A stretch of DNA of 48,206 bases from Chloroflexota bacterium (lineage in GTDB: Bacteria > Chloroflexota > Dormibacteria > Dormibacterales > Dormibacteraceae). The notes under the pieces are model-generated. The model worked only from the letters and a program-made list of their open reading frames with translations, ran no database searches and was not told the origin of the DNA. The stretch is from assembly GCA_005879945.1 (NCBI GenBank), contig VBHX01000023.1:1-48206 (forward strand), in the 5' to 3' direction. A program made the position numbers and the translations under genes. Shown here in pieces: positions 16,615 to 24,559 of the stretch (positions within the stretch are counted from its first letter, which is position 1; every line of letters begins with the position of its first letter).

Positions 16615-17594
16615 GCACACAGGGCAAGCCACGGGTCCTCCTCATGCATCCGATCCTCGACCCCGGGCCGGCGATTTTGGCTGAGGCCGCCGAGGTGGTC
16701 CCTTACCCGCCCGACCGGCCCCTCGACGAGGCCAGCATCAGATCGCACGCCGAGGGCTGCACCGGCATCGTCAGCCAGGTGATGGATCCGATTCGCGAGA
16801 CGGTCCTGTCGACGCCTGGGCTAAAGGTCGTCAGCAACGTCGCAGTCGGCTTCGACAACATCGACGTCGCGGCCGCGACGGCACACAAGGTCATGGTGAC
16901 CAACACCCCGGGTGTGCTCGACGACACCACAGCCGACTTTGCGTTCACCCTGCTGATGGCTACCGCGCGCAGGGTCGTCGAAGCCGACTACTTCACCCGC
17001 CAGGGCCAGTTCAGAGGCTGGGCGATCGACATGATGCTCGGCACCGACATCTACGGCGCCACGCTTGGCATCATCGGCATAGGTCGCATCGGGCGCGGGG
17101 TCGCACACCGCGCCAAGGGCTTCAACATGCGCGTGCTTTACTACGATCCGAATCCGCTGACTCGCGAGGCCGAGCAGCAGCTTGGCTCGGAGCGTGTCGA
17201 CCTGGCGAGACTGCTGGTCGAGTCGGACTTCGTGTCGGTGCACGTGCCGCTGACAGAGCAGACGCACCACCTGCTCAGCACGCAGCAGTTTGGACAGATG
17301 AAGCATTCGGCAATCCTCATCAACACGTCGCGCGGGCCGGTCATCGATGAAGCGGCGCTCGTGGAGGCGCTGAACGCCAGGAAGATCGCCGGTGCGGGGC
17401 TCGACGTCTACGAGCGCGAGCCGGCGGTCCACCCGGGCCTCATCCCGTTGGCGAACGTCATCCTCGCTCCGCACATCGCCAGCGCAAGCGTGCGCACGCG
17501 CTCCGAGATGTCCGCGATGGCGGCGCGCAACATGGCCACAGCGGTTCGAGGCGGGCGGCCGCCAAACCTTCTCAACCCAGAGGTCAAGCGATAG
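16611..17594 (+). CDS. D-2-hydroxyacid dehydrogenase (glyoxylate/hydroxypyruvate reductase type)
   Basis: NAD(P)-dependent oxidoreductase of 327 residues. Substrate domain: SNVAVGFDNIDVAAATAHKV and VTNTPGVLDDTTADFAFTLL. Nucleotide domain: LGIIGIGRIGRGVAHRAKGF with GxGxxG, then a YYDPNP acidic end. Catalytic residues are the Arg in INTSRGPVIDEAAL, the Glu in GLDVYEREP and the His in APHIASASVRTR. The TNTPGVLDD block is typical of glyoxylate reductase/hydroxypyruvate reductase and D-glycerate dehydrogenase rather than phosphoglycerate dehydrogenase; there is no ACT domain. The ATG at 16611 overlaps the HD gene stop by four bases and there is GGAG about 20 bases upstream. A longer frame in front lies inside the HD gene. 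Confidence 0.92.
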   Translation: MSTQGKPRVLLMHPILDPGPAILAEAAEVVPYPPDRPLDEASIRSHAEGCTGIVSQVMDPIRETVLSTPGLKVVSNVAVGFDNIDVAAATAHKVMVTNTPGVLDDTTADFAFTLLMATARRVVEADYFTRQGQFRGWAIDMMLGTDIYGATLGIIGIGRIGRGVAHRAKGFNMRVLYYDPNPLTREAEQQLGSERVDLARLLVESDFVSVHVPLTEQTHHLLSTQQFGQMKHSAILINTSRGPVIDEAALVEALNARKIAGAGLDVYEREPAVHPGLIPLANVILAPHIASASVRTRSEMSAMAARNMATAVRGGRPPNLLNPEVKR

Positions 17595-17611
17595 TCGAGG
17601 CGCGGTATCGG

Positions 17612-18394
17612 GTGCTGGCCCTCGACCTCGATGGCACGATCATCGATACCCACCTGAACCTCGATCCGCGAGACGTCGAGGCGTTGAGGAAGATCATCGG
17701 CGCCGGTGTCGAGGTCATCGCATGCACCGGACGCCCTTTCCCAGGCGCGCTGCCATGGGCGATCCGGCTGGGCCTGGACAACCCGATCGTCTGCTACCAG
17801 GGCGCCCAGGTGCGAACGCCGAGCGGCGAGATGCTCCTCGACCACGGCATCCACCACGACATCGCCATGGAGGTGATCCGATTCGCTCGCGAGCGCGATC
17901 TCCACATCCAGGCCTACCGCGATGATCAGCTTCTCGTCGAGCGCGATCGGCCGGAGGCGCGCGAATATTCCAGGCACGCCGGCATGCCCATCAACGTCGT
18001 CGCGGACCTCGACAAGGCGATGGGCGCCACCACGCCGAAGCTCGTCATCGTTTCGTCGAGAGTGACCCTGGAGGAGCTGCTCCCGAATGTGCGACGCAAG
18101 TGGGAAGGCCGGCTGAACGCGGCGACGTCGATGCCGACCTATCTCGAGTTCACAAGCATCGAGAGCGACAAAGCTTCGGCGCTTCAGTTCCTGTGCGCGC
18201 GTATGGGAGTTCCGCGGGAGCAGTGCATTGCCGTCGGCGATGGACGCAACGACGCCTCGATGATCGCCTGGGCCGGCCTCGGTGTCGCGATCGAGGGCTC
18301 GCCGCCGGAGGTCCAGGCAGCCGCGGACCGAACGATCCCCGGACCCGGCCGCGGTGGAATCAAGCAGCTCGCCGACCTGTTGGTCGCATCGTGA
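17612..18394 (+). CDS. HAD-superfamily hydrolase, Cof/IIB type
   Basis: Phosphatase of 260 residues with a type IIB cap. Motif I is LALDLDGTIIDTHLNL with nucleophile Asp5 and acid Asp7, motif II is ACTGRPFPGAL, motif III includes a Lys in the ESDKASALQFL segment and motif IV is AVGDGRNDASMIAWAG with the metal-binding Asp pair. Cof-type enzymes dephosphorylate small sugar phosphates or phosphorylated cofactors; the substrate is not evident. The start GTG 17612 leaves only four residues before the nucleophile strand, slightly short; an earlier non-standard start (ATA or GTC codons) would be needed for more. Overlaps the following gene by four bases (GTGA). Confidence 0.9.
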   Translation: MLALDLDGTIIDTHLNLDPRDVEALRKIIGAGVEVIACTGRPFPGALPWAIRLGLDNPIVCYQGAQVRTPSGEMLLDHGIHHDIAMEVIRFARERDLHIQAYRDDQLLVERDRPEAREYSRHAGMPINVVADLDKAMGATTPKLVIVSSRVTLEELLPNVRRKWEGRLNAATSMPTYLEFTSIESDKASALQFLCARMGVPREQCIAVGDGRNDASMIAWAGLGVAIEGSPPEVQAAADRTIPGPGRGGIKQLADLLVAS

Positions 18395-19203
18395 GCACTC
18401 TGCTTCTCGTTCACGCCCATCCCGATGACGAGGCGGTCTCGACCGGCGGGGCGATGCTGAAGGCCGCCGCTGATGGGCGCCGCGTCGTCCTCGTGACCGC
18501 CACACGTGGCGAAGCGGGAGAGATCTACAACATGGACGAGGCGGCCACCCGTCCCCGGCTTGGCGAGGTGCGCGCCAAAGAGTTGGAGAACGCCTCGCGA
18601 ATCTTGGGAGTCGACCGCGGCGAGATCCTTGGCTATCGCGATTCAGGCATGGTCAGAACTGCCGACAACGAAGATCCAGGGTCGTTTCACCAGGCGCCAC
18701 TGCGAGAAGCCGCCGCGAAGCTGATCGCGATCTTGCGCGAGGAGAAACCCGACGTCGTCGTGACGTATGCGCAGGATGGGATCTACGGCCACCCGGACCA
18801 CATCAAGGCCCATCAAGTCACCATCGCGGCGCTGGATGCCCTTCTGCGCTCGAGCGAACCGTGGACCCCCAAGAAGCTGTACTACACGGCGATACCGCGC
18901 TCGATGATGCAGGCGTTCATGGAGCAGATGCCCGAAGAAGCGCGCCGGGACATGAACCCGGACATGCGCATTGAAGGCACCCCCGACGAGCTGGTCACGA
19001 CGCGGATCGACGTGAGCGATTTCGTCGATCGCAAGCGCGACGCGTTTGCGGCCCACGTGAGCCAGAACGATCCCAACTCGTGGTTCGCGACCATGGCCGA
19101 CCAGGTCTACCGGCTGGCGTTCGGCACCGAGTACTACCAGCTGGCTCGAGGCAAGCCCGGGTCAGCGCTGCCAGAGAACGACCTTTTCCTGGGGATCAGC
19201 TAG
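18391..19203 (+). CDS. PIG-L/LmbE-family zinc deacetylase or amidase (Mca/MshB-like)
   Basis: Zinc hydrolase of 270 residues. LLLVHAHPDDEAVSTGGAML carries the HPDDE zinc/catalytic motif at residues 10-14, then TATRGEAGEIYNMDEA, GYRDSGM and YAQDGIYGHPDHIKAHQVT with the third zinc ligand. The overall length and the DSGM and YGHPDH blocks resemble mycothiol S-conjugate amidase Mca and the deacetylase MshB, which both act on N-acyl-glucosaminyl-inositol compounds. With ino1 nearby an inositol-linked substrate is attractive, but other LmbE proteins (bacillithiol, GlcNAc derivatives) cannot be excluded. It overlaps the HAD gene by four bases. Its stop codon interlocks with that of the RDD gene on the other strand in a CTAG. 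Confidence 0.88.
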   Translation: MSTLLLVHAHPDDEAVSTGGAMLKAAADGRRVVLVTATRGEAGEIYNMDEAATRPRLGEVRAKELENASRILGVDRGEILGYRDSGMVRTADNEDPGSFHQAPLREAAAKLIAILREEKPDVVVTYAQDGIYGHPDHIKAHQVTIAALDALLRSSEPWTPKKLYYTAIPRSMMQAFMEQMPEEARRDMNPDMRIEGTPDELVTTRIDVSDFVDRKRDAFAAHVSQNDPNSWFATMADQVYRLAFGTEYYQLARGKPGSALPENDLFLGIS

Positions 19204-19988
19204 ACGCAGTCGAGCGTGCCGTCGCTCTCCGACCACCCGAGCGGCCAGCTCCAATTCAGCGAGATGTAACCAGTGCACTTCTTGGCGCCTTCGTATCCAC
19301 TCAAGGGATACGTCACTCGGCCCAGCGACCATCGTGGGATTCCGAGCTGGTACGAGGTCAAGCCCGGCGCCAAGAGCTGGTGCTCGTTGTACAGGCCTTC
19401 CAACACAACGGCGGGCCTGCCGAAGTATTCGAACGCGATCGTGAACAGTGTCGCGATCAGGAGCGCCGCAACGAGCAGCCGGTTGGCGCCGCGCGGCGGA
19501 TGCCGGGTCGCGCCGGGCTCGGCAGCGTGGCCTCTGAAGACCACAGTCGTGCCGGCCCACCTGTCGCCGACCCGTTGGCTGTAGGTCGTCAGCCGGACGG
19601 AAAGGCCGCCCAGCAAATAGAAGAGGGGCAGGACGTCGATGAACCTGAGCAGGTTGCGAGTCCAGATCGATCCCAGGCGGAGCGGCCGGCCGTCAACCCG
19701 CACCACGCACAGGCCAAGGAGCATCTTGCCCAGGCTGGCCCCGTACAGTCCCTCGGGCACGATGTAGTACGCCATCCAGAGGGGAATGAGCCACGGCCAT
19801 GGCAGCGTATTCACCCCATAAACCACGTCGACCACCACCGTCACGATGGCGAACACAACCAGGTCAAGCAGCAGGGCGCGGAACCTGGTCCACTGAGCCG
19901 CCCGTGCCTGGGCAGCCCGCCCGGTGATGACATTCCCTGCGGTGGCGGCGACGGCCATCCCGAAGCGGATCATGCCATCGATTCCCAC
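19200..19988 (-). CDS. RDD-family membrane protein
   Basis: Membrane protein of about 262 residues with an RDD domain: WTRFRALLLDLVVFAIVTVV contains the Arg and Asp that name the family, and GASLGKMLLGLCVVRVDGRP and SIWTRNLLRFIDVLPLFYLL follow. The domain spans three helices; a fourth hydrophobic segment (LLVAALLIATLFTIAFEYFG) leads to an outside C-terminal part of about 65 residues that contains two cysteines and many aromatic residues and resembles nothing I know. The GTG at 19988 is preferred because GGAG stands 8 bases upstream; ATGs at 19973 and 19958 are alternatives. RDD proteins are thought to act in transport, some as Na+/H+ antiporters. Divergent from ispH by 22 bp. Confidence 0.83.
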   Translation of the reverse strand: MGIDGMIRFGMAVAATAGNVITGRAAQARAAQWTRFRALLLDLVVFAIVTVVVDVVYGVNTLPWPWLIPLWMAYYIVPEGLYGASLGKMLLGLCVVRVDGRPLRLGSIWTRNLLRFIDVLPLFYLLGGLSVRLTTYSQRVGDRWAGTTVVFRGHAAEPGATRHPPRGANRLLVAALLIATLFTIAFEYFGRPAVVLEGLYNEHQLLAPGLTSYQLGIPRWSLGRVTYPLSGYEGAKKCTGYISLNWSWPLGWSESDGTLDCV

Positions 19989-20010
19989 CGCGTAGACTCC
20001 AAAAAGAGCC

Positions 20011-20880
20011 TTGGAAGTAATCAGGATCACGCCCCGCGGGTACTGCCACGGCGTGGTGGATGCGTTCCGGATCGCCAAACGGGTGCGTGAGGAGACCTCT
20101 GGACCCGTGCACATGCTCGGCATGCTGGTCCACAACACTCACGCGACCGACGACCTGCAGACGCAGGGGATCGCGCTCGTCGATCCTCCGGACCGCCTCG
20201 CCGGGCTCAACCAGATCAAAGACGGAACCGTCATCTTCACCGCCCACGGCGTCTCGCCGCAGGTCAAGCAGCGAGCGGTAGAGCTGGGGCTGAAGGCGAT
20301 TGACGCGACCTGCTCGGACGTGGTGCGCACCCACGAGCTGGTCGCCGACCTCGCCAGCAAGGGTTACGAGGTCGTCTACATCGGCCGCAAAGGCCATCCC
20401 GAGCCAGAGGGAGTCATGGGCGAGGCGCCGGGTAAGGTGCACCTGGTCCAGGACCCTGAGGACATCGAGGCGCTCGACATCACGGGCGACCGCGTCGCGG
20501 TCACCTGCCAGACCACGCTCTCCGTGTGGGACACCGAAGACCTGATCGGACGCGTGAAGGCGCGCTATCCGCAGGCCGAGGTCCACAACGAGATCTGTCG
20601 AGCGACCCAGGAGCGGCAGGAGGCGGCGGTCGAAGCAGCCAAAGATGTCGACGTCGTCATCGTGGTCGGCAGCTCGCGCTCATCGAACTCACTGCGCCTG
20701 GTCGAGGTCGTGAAGAAGCTCGGCTGCAAGCCGGCTTACCTGGTCGACCGGCTCGAGGACCTCGACGTCGAATGGCTGAGGGGGGCAAAGAAGGTGGGCG
20801 TGACGAGTGGCGCCTCGACCCCCTCGCAGCTCACGCGCAGGGTCATCGAGTACATCGAGGCGCTCGAAGCCCCCGGGTAG
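20011..20880 (+). CDS. ispH: 4-hydroxy-3-methylbut-2-enyl diphosphate reductase
   Basis: Last enzyme of the MEP isoprenoid pathway, an iron-sulfur protein making IPP and DMAPP. The 289-residue protein has the three cluster cysteines: RGYCHGVVDA (C12), IDATCSDVVRTHE (C101) and NEICRATQERQ (C196), plus FTAHGVSP and GRKGHPEPEGVMGE with catalytic Glu, and VVGSSRSSNSLRLVEV. The short form without extensions is like that of Firmicutes and Chloroflexota. The start is a TTG at 20011; a TAGACT box ends 12 bp upstream and AGAG lies close, so the leader is at most a few bases. It is divergent from the RDD gene and ends 60 bp before the convergent MaoC gene, with a hairpin between. Confidence 0.96.
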   Translation: MEVIRITPRGYCHGVVDAFRIAKRVREETSGPVHMLGMLVHNTHATDDLQTQGIALVDPPDRLAGLNQIKDGTVIFTAHGVSPQVKQRAVELGLKAIDATCSDVVRTHELVADLASKGYEVVYIGRKGHPEPEGVMGEAPGKVHLVQDPEDIEALDITGDRVAVTCQTTLSVWDTEDLIGRVKARYPQAEVHNEICRATQERQEAAVEAAKDVDVVIVVGSSRSSNSLRLVEVVKKLGCKPAYLVDRLEDLDVEWLRGAKKVGVTSGASTPSQLTRRVIEYIEALEAPG

Positions 20881-20911
20881 CGGTCGACTCTGGTCACGCC
20901 CCTCTCCCCGA

Positions 20912-20936
20912 CCCTCCCCACTGAAGGTGGGAGGGG
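20912..20936. terminator. GC-rich hairpin between convergent genes
   Basis: Inverted repeat CCCTCCCCAC-TGAAG-GTGGGAGGGG: nine or ten base pairs with one bulged base and a 5-base loop. It lies between the ends of ispH (+) and the MaoC gene (-) and would work in both directions. There is no T-run, so it may be a transcript-end stabiliser rather than a classical intrinsic terminator. Confidence 0.55.
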
Positions 20937-20939
20937 AAG

Positions 20940-21710
20940 CTAAGTTCGGCGCAGTCTCTTGATCACCCGGCTGATCGCGCCCGGGGGCGGGTTGGATGAG
21001 GACACGGCTACAGGCCCCGGTGTTGGGGCCGTCTCGGGCGCAGCGGCTGCCGGCGGAGCCGACGGGCCGTTAGACCCAGCCGCGGTCCCGGCGCGGGGAC
21101 GCCGCCGACGGCGCCGCCTCGCTGTACCCGTCTTTTCGATCGTCGCCGCCTTGGCGGGCGGTTCGACAGCTGCCGGGGCCGGCTGCTCCACCGGCTGTAC
21201 GGCCGGAGAACGCCGGCCGCGCCGCCTTCGCGACGCGGGTGCCCCGGGCGCTGGGGCCTCGACCGGCCGCAGTCCAGCGCCCTTCGCCTTGCGCCGAACG
21301 CTGGCCCCGACCTCGCCCTCGGCGCAGAGCGCTCCGTCGGCGGTGTGCACGTCCACTCGCCACACGACGATCGCCGTCGGGGCGCCGCCAACCGGCGCCC
21401 GCTTCTGGGTGAGCGTCCAGCGCGCGTAGATCGTCTCGCCGGCGCGAACCGGGCGCGGGAACTTCCAGTTCAGCCACTCCCACTCCGCCACTGAAGGCAC
21501 CGGCATGTCCATCGTTCCTAGCCCGATCGCAGCCGCCAGCAGGAGGGCGGGCGGGGCGAAACGCGCGCCGGCGTGGCCGACGTCGATGGTGAGGGGAGAG
21601 AAGTCGCCCGCCACCGCCGCAAACAGCGCGATCTCAGAATCCGAGATGGTGCGACGGCGGGTCGTCCACTCGCCTCCGAGAGGCAGATCGTCGAAAGAGA
21701 TCGGCTCCAG
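20940..21710 (-). CDS. MaoC-like hotdog dehydratase with Arg/Pro-rich tail; unusual start
   Basis: N-terminal MaoC/hotdog domain expected to hydrate an enoyl-CoA or act as a related thioester enzyme: FDDLPLGGEWTTRRRTISDS, ALFAAVAGDFSPLTID, RFAPPALLLAAAIGLGTMD, FPRPVRAGETIYARWTL and VVWRVDVHTADG. The active-site Asp in GDFSPLT is present, but the usual His is replaced by Thr. The second half is an Ala/Pro tail with RRRRGRR and RRRRRRRPR clusters that could bind RNA or DNA. The first standard start (GTG 21614) cuts the domain; the frame is open back to 21757 without ATG, GTG or TTG. A TATACT box ends 10 bp before a CTG at 21710, the start I suggest. The 256-residue extent rests on that. Confidence 0.7.
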   Translation of the reverse strand: MEPISFDDLPLGGEWTTRRRTISDSEIALFAAVAGDFSPLTIDVGHAGARFAPPALLLAAAIGLGTMDMPVPSVAEWEWLNWKFPRPVRAGETIYARWTLTQKRAPVGGAPTAIVVWRVDVHTADGALCAEGEVGASVRRKAKGAGLRPVEAPAPGAPASRRRRGRRSPAVQPVEQPAPAAVEPPAKAATIEKTGTARRRRRRRPRAGTAAGSNGPSAPPAAAAPETAPTPGPVAVSSSNPPPGAISRVIKRLRRT

Positions 21711-21720
21711 GTCGGGAGCG

Positions 21721-21726
21721 AGTATA
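21721..21726 (-). promoter_or_regulatory. -10 element before the MaoC gene
   Basis: TATACT on the minus strand, one base from the TATAAT consensus, 10 bp before the proposed CTG start at 21710. It is the strongest reason to place the start there. Confidence 0.5.
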
Positions 21727-21789
21727 GCGGGATCAAGATCGCGGGCCCGGGCGTTAACCTATGACGACTTCGACCGCCGGGAGGGTTTC

Positions 21790-22932
21790 GTGCCGGATGT
21801 AGCGTCCGTTCTTTTGATCACCTCGGTGCTGTTCATCATCGCGGTGGTACTGCTCACGATCGCCCTCATGCGGATGCGAAGCATGACAAGCCGGTTGCAG
21901 CTGGCACTCGACGACGAAAGCGGCGCGCGCGACCGCGCCGCGCTTCTGCTGGCGATGGCATCGGCAGTCAACTCGTCGCTGGGACTCGAAGAAGTGCTCG
22001 ACGTGGCCATCCGCCATGCCGGGCGGATCATGGGCGCGGTTGCCGGCGCGATGTACCTGGTGGTGCCGGGGAAGACCGAGATGCGCCGCCAGGCGCAGTT
22101 CGGACTCACGACCCGTGCACGCGGCGGTGTTCGCGCACTCACCGAGGAGCCGCTGCACTCGGCGCTTGCGACCATGCGGCCGGTGGTCGTCCGCCTTGGC
22201 GAGGAATCCGCGCCCGGTCTCGAGACCGGAGGCCATCCGCCGCACGTGCTTGTGGTTCCGGTTCAACGCTCAGGGCAGTTGATGGGCGCGATGGAGCTCT
22301 ACCTCAACGCGTGGCGCGAGCTTACCGAAGACCAGAGCGATCTCCTGATCGGGGTCGCATCACAGGCCGCCATTGCCATCCGGCACGCGCAGCTCTTCCA
22401 GGCCCAGGAGGCGAACGCGCTCACCGACGAGCTCACCAAGCTGCCCAACCGACGTGCGTTAGCTCAAGAATTCCTGAAGGAGACAACGCGTGCGCGCCGT
22501 CATCGCAAGCCGATCGCATTCCTGATGGTCGACATCGACCACTTCAAACAGGTGAACGACACATACGGCCACCTGCATGGCGACGCGGTGCTGGCCGAGC
22601 TCGCCTCGATCCTCAGCACCGGCGCGCGCGAATCAGATGTATGCGCGCGATATGGTGGCGAGGAGTTTGCGCTCATCCTGCACGAGACGAATGACGCCGG
22701 CGCTAGGATTCTCGCCGAGCGAATTCGAGCCAAGGTTGCGGCGCATACATTTCCTGGAGGCTTGAAGCTGACAATCAGCATCGGCGTCGCGGCCACGACT
22801 GAGGCGGCAATGTTCACAACGCTCATCGAGCGCGCCGACCAGGCCCTGTACTCCGCCAAGATGGGTGGTCGCAACCAGGTGCGGGTGGCGGACATGAAGG
22901 TGGCTCCCACCAAGCAGCAGCAGCGCGCGTAA
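21790..22932 (+). CDS. Membrane GAF-GGDEF diguanylate cyclase
   Basis: Synthesises cyclic di-GMP from two GTP. The 380-residue protein has one N-terminal membrane helix (residues 6-27), a short coiled region, a GAF-like sensor domain (about 60-205) and a GGDEF domain (about 212-370). The active site is ARYGGEEFALIL with GGEEF at residues 289-293, VDIDHFKQVNDTYGHLHGD provides the metal and GTP contacts, and RESD at 280-283 is an intact inhibitory I-site, so product feedback is expected. The GTG at 21790 is chosen because GGGAGGG lies 5 bases upstream and the membrane helix follows at once; the open frame continues upstream over the divergent MaoC gene. The GAF ligand is unknown. Confidence 0.92.
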   Translation: MPDVASVLLITSVLFIIAVVLLTIALMRMRSMTSRLQLALDDESGARDRAALLLAMASAVNSSLGLEEVLDVAIRHAGRIMGAVAGAMYLVVPGKTEMRRQAQFGLTTRARGGVRALTEEPLHSALATMRPVVVRLGEESAPGLETGGHPPHVLVVPVQRSGQLMGAMELYLNAWRELTEDQSDLLIGVASQAAIAIRHAQLFQAQEANALTDELTKLPNRRALAQEFLKETTRARRHRKPIAFLMVDIDHFKQVNDTYGHLHGDAVLAELASILSTGARESDVCARYGGEEFALILHETNDAGARILAERIRAKVAAHTFPGGLKLTISIGVAATTEAAMFTTLIERADQALYSAKMGGRNQVRVADMKVAPTKQQQRA

Positions 22933-22943
22933 CCTCGTGGGAG

Positions 22944-23443
22944 ATGTCCCACTACTGCGTCCGGTGCGGCACCGAGCTAGTGACGCGCATCACCGAAGGC
23001 CATGAGCTCGAGGCGTGCCCCAACGACGATTTCATTCTGTGGCGCGATCCCAAAGTTGCGTCTGCGGTCATGAGCATCCCGCGGAGGCCGCCATGCGGGA
23101 GTGCTTGGAGGAGATCAGCGCCGCCGTCGAGTTGACGTCGCTGATTGGCGTCTACCACGTGCCCAAGCGTGACGCACCCAGCATGGTTGGAATCGCATAC
23201 CGGGCGCGGCTGGCCGACGGCGCGCGGCTCGAACCAGGTGTTGAGATGCTCGAGATCGGCGTGTTTCCAGTCGATTCGATTCCCCCGCTGGCGTTTCCCA
23301 GCCACCGGTACGTCCTCGACGAGTTCCTCAAGTCCCGGGCGTCGGCGGCGGAATCCTCAACCCGGCGCGTCGTCGCAGAGGCTCCGCGTGAAGCGCGGCC
23401 ATCACCAGCGCCAGCGCAACCGCGACCACGGCGCAAGCCGTGA
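22944..23443 (+). pseudogene. Nudix hydrolase broken by internal deletion and frameshift
   Basis: The 5' part from ATG 22944 encodes a NudC-like zinc ribbon and first strand: CVRCGTELVTRITEGHELEA with CPNDDFILWRDPKVASAV. After about 23072 the homology continues in another frame: EHPAEAAMRECLEEISAAVE, the second half of the Nudix box, then GVYHVPKRDAPSMVGIAYRA. About 30 residues normally between these parts, including the box's first Gly and Glu, are missing. The deletion is not a multiple of three, so neither frame gives a complete enzyme. The 3' end overlaps the convergent MFS gene by about 115 bp, so the original stop may also be altered. A GGGAG precedes the ATG, so a 63-residue fragment could still be translated. 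Confidence 0.85.
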
Positions 23444-24539
23444 AGCCGGCCGCATACCCATAGTTCTGAACCACCGGACCGAAAAGCAAGGGTCCGCTCG
23501 CTAGACCGAGGAAAAGGACCGTGCCGTACATCCCCATGGTCACGCCGCGGGTCGACGCGGCCGAGAGGTCCGCGAAGACGACGCCCATCGCGACAAATGC
23601 GGTGGCCATGAATGGAGTGGCGACGATGAGCACGATCGCGGGCCACAAGAAACCTGTCAGGTGACCGACGACGCCCATCGCCGCCGACCAGAGGACCACC
23701 CCGACGAACACAATTGGCCAGCGCTGACGAGCGCGGTCGACAAGCAATCCTCCAGGTATGCGCGAGAGGCCGTTGGCAACTGCCTGCAGGGCGAGCAGAA
23801 GTCCAACCTGTGAGCTCGGCAGCCGCAGTGCCTCCTTGCCGAAGATGGGAAGGAAGGCTCCGATGGTGCCCCATGCCAGCGTGGCGGAAACAAGTCCGAT
23901 CACGACCGGCAGAAACGAGCGCTGCGAGACCAATGCCCTCAGAGGCTCTCGCAGCGAGAGCCCGCGTTGAGTGGATTGTGCGGTTCCACTGGCCAGCAGA
24001 GCGCCCGGGACGGTAAGTATCAGCATCGCGGTCGTCACCGCCAGGTCGGTGCGGATGTCGAGCCAGTTCAGCAGCAGCCCGGCGATTGAAGGCCCGATGA
24101 AGAATCCTGCTTGCATCGAGAAGGTGAGCCATCCCATCGCGCGGCCCAGCCGCCCGCTCTTCACGGACTCTGTCACGGCCGAAAACAGCGCCGCCTGCTG
24201 AGCGCCGCCGCCGAGCCCGCCGACCACCTGCCAGATGAACAGCGGCAGCACTGTCGTGGTGGCGGCGGCGGCGAGCTGAGAACCGGCGGCGACGACGATC
24301 GAGAAGATGAGCAGCGATCGGGCGCCGAAGCGGTCGATCAGCAGCCCCGACGGCATCGAGAGAGCGGCCGCCGCCAGCGTGGCCACCGCGAAGAGCGCCC
24401 CGACCTGAAAACGATCCGCTCCCAACCCATGCGCGTACAGCGGAACCGTGAGACCACGCGCCGAGAGCGCCGCGAAGGATGCACCGGCCGCGATGTAGAT
24501 CGCGAGCGTCCGCCGCGATTCGAGGACGCTCGGCCGCAC
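23328..24539 (-). CDS. MFS transporter, 12-helix
   Basis: Major facilitator of 403 residues with about 12 helices. The first half has GARGLTVPLYAHGLG-like start (ASFAALSARGLTVPLYAHGL), LSMPSGLLIDRFGARSLLIF (motif A, with LIDRFGAR) and GWLTFSMQAGFFIGPSIAGL (motif C-like GPxxxG). The second half repeats it with RIPGGLLVDRARQRWPIVF. The pattern is that of drug:H+ antiporter-like or sugar-efflux-like members; the substrate is unknown. The start is GTG 24539, 7 bp after a TATCTT box within the 20-bp gap it shares with the divergent sirtuin gene. The 3' end overlaps the remains of a Nudix gene. Confidence 0.9.
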   Translation of the reverse strand: MRPSVLESRRTLAIYIAAGASFAALSARGLTVPLYAHGLGADRFQVGALFAVATLAAAALSMPSGLLIDRFGARSLLIFSIVVAAGSQLAAAATTTVLPLFIWQVVGGLGGGAQQAALFSAVTESVKSGRLGRAMGWLTFSMQAGFFIGPSIAGLLLNWLDIRTDLAVTTAMLILTVPGALLASGTAQSTQRGLSLREPLRALVSQRSFLPVVIGLVSATLAWGTIGAFLPIFGKEALRLPSSQVGLLLALQAVANGLSRIPGGLLVDRARQRWPIVFVGVVLWSAAMGVVGHLTGFLWPAIVLIVATPFMATAFVAMGVVFADLSAASTRGVTMGMYGTVLFLGLASGPLLFGPVVQNYGYAAGFTACAVVAVALALVMAALHAEPLRRRAGLRIPPPTPGT

Positions 24540-24545
24540 CCTTCC

Positions 24546-24552
24546 TAAGATA
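24546..24552. promoter_or_regulatory. Symmetric bidirectional -10 element (TAAGATA)
   Basis: TAAGATA reads TAAGAT on plus (8 bp before the sirtuin GTG at 24560) and TATCTT on minus (7 bp before the MFS GTG at 24539). Both genes would have leaderless mRNAs, and the whole gap is only 20 bp, so any -35 contacts must lie inside the opposite coding sequence. AGGAAGG on the minus strand could alternatively act as a ribosome-binding site for the MFS gene. Confidence 0.55.
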
Positions 24553-24559
24553 GCTGCAG

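Noticed and set aside
19989-20138. Longer N-terminus of the RDD protein
   Set aside because: It would run into ispH on the opposite strand; GTG 19988 has a GGAG ribosome-binding site at good spacing.
22944-23443. Programmed frameshift making a full Nudix enzyme
   Set aside because: About 30 residues including half of the catalytic box are missing, so a frameshift could not restore activity, and no slippery sequence is seen.
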